A DNA stretch of 16,237 bases. Origin: Gammaproteobacteria bacterium (GTDB lineage Bacteria > Pseudomonadota > Gammaproteobacteria > Pseudomonadales > Porticoccaceae). The stretch is from contig QNFO01000004.1 in assembly GCA_003646355.1 (NCBI GenBank), positions 1-16,237 on the forward strand. Direction: 5' to 3'. The notes under the pieces were generated by a model. It saw only the letters and a program-made list of their open reading frames with translations. It searched no databases and was not told where the DNA came from. Below, piece after piece: positions 16,082 to 16,237 of this stretch (within the stretch, counting starts at the first letter, position 1; the number at the start of each line of letters is the position of its first letter). Both the position numbers and the translations under genes were made by a program.

Positions 16082-16237
16082 GTGACTGTACTTTTTGGCA
16101 TTAAAAACTGCGACACCGTCAGGAAGGCGCGCCGCTGGCTGGAGGAGCATGATGTTGCCTTCACCTTTCACGATGTGCGCAGCGATGGTCTGAGTAAAGA
16201 ACAGGTCGCCAGGTGGATAGACGCCCTCGGTTGGGAA
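16082..16237 (+). CDS. yffB: YffB, ArsC/Spx-family thioredoxin-fold protein (5' part only)
   Basis: The first 52 codons of an open frame that runs off the window. The translation begins VTVLFGIKNCDTVRKARRWLEEH and reaches DALGWE, closely following the N-terminus of E. coli YffB (YGIKNCDT, KARRWLE, FHDYR.DGL, LGWE). YffB belongs to the ArsC/Spx branch of thioredoxin-fold proteins, with a single Cys (codon 10) in the glutaredoxin-like position. Its physiological role is not well established, though a glutathione-dependent thiol reductase activity has been proposed for related proteins. GTG at 16082 must be the start, because an in-frame TAA lies three codons upstream. The ribosome binding site GGGA is rather distant. 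In Pseudomonas a yffB-like gene lies close to dapD, which is expected next. Confidence 0.93.
   Translation, partial: MTVLFGIKNCDTVRKARRWLEEHDVAFTFHDVRSDGLSKEQVARWIDALGWE

Noticed and set aside
1..16237. Search for mobile elements, CRISPR arrays, tRNA or rRNA genes, toxin-antitoxin pairs and defence genes
   Set aside because: None seen: every long frame is a conserved housekeeping gene in its usual order, and no repeat-spacer arrays, transposase motifs, tRNA cloverleaf or attachment-site duplications were noticed.

Overview
This window is a chromosomal housekeeping locus of a gammaproteobacterium. The order rpsB-tsf-pyrH-frr-uppS-cdsA-dxr-rseP-bamA, with map-glnD-dapC diverging from rpsB, is the arrangement known from Pseudomonas and relatives. 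The proteins align without gaps to E. coli or Pseudomonas family hallmarks. The moderate base composition, the Ala/Pro/Glu-rich tail on ribosomal protein S2, and an nth gene between dapC and yffB suggest a non-enteric, perhaps marine, lineage (Cellvibrionales-like). That placement is inference from general resemblance, not a computed phylogeny.

Minus-strand block (10179 down to 50). Ribosomal protein S2 (rpsB) is preceded by a structured leader and a good extended -10 promoter. EF-Ts (tsf), UMP kinase (pyrH) and ribosome recycling factor (frr) follow, then an envelope set: undecaprenyl diphosphate synthase (uppS), CDP-diglyceride synthase (cdsA), DXP reductoisomerase (dxr), the site-2 protease RseP and the outer-membrane assembly protein BamA. 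Hairpins with U-tracts lie between rpsB and tsf and between tsf and pyrH, so the translation genes are probably partly insulated from the envelope genes. Dxr supplies isoprenoid precursor and UppS makes the C55 carrier lipid. CdsA makes the CDP-diacylglycerol precursor of phospholipids. RseP and BamA belong to outer-membrane stress sensing and assembly. The next gene beyond position 1 is expected to be skp.

Plus-strand block (10474 to the end). Methionine aminopeptidase (map) is followed by the PII uridylyltransferase GlnD, the PLP-dependent aminotransferase DapC (lysine/peptidoglycan precursor synthesis), endonuclease III (nth, abutting dapC with no gap) and the first 52 codons of a YffB/Spx-type ArsC-family protein. 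In related genomes dapD follows a little further on.

I found no mobile element, CRISPR array, tRNA, rRNA, defence island or unexplained gene. Coding density is high; the largest gap is the 294-base rpsB/map divergent region, which holds the S2 leader and promoters. The points most worth a second look are the non-canonical cysteine spacing of the endonuclease III cluster motif and its unusual gene neighbourhood, the hairpin architecture of the S2 leader, and the two intra-operon terminator-like hairpins. I do not see evidence of an undescribed biological system here.
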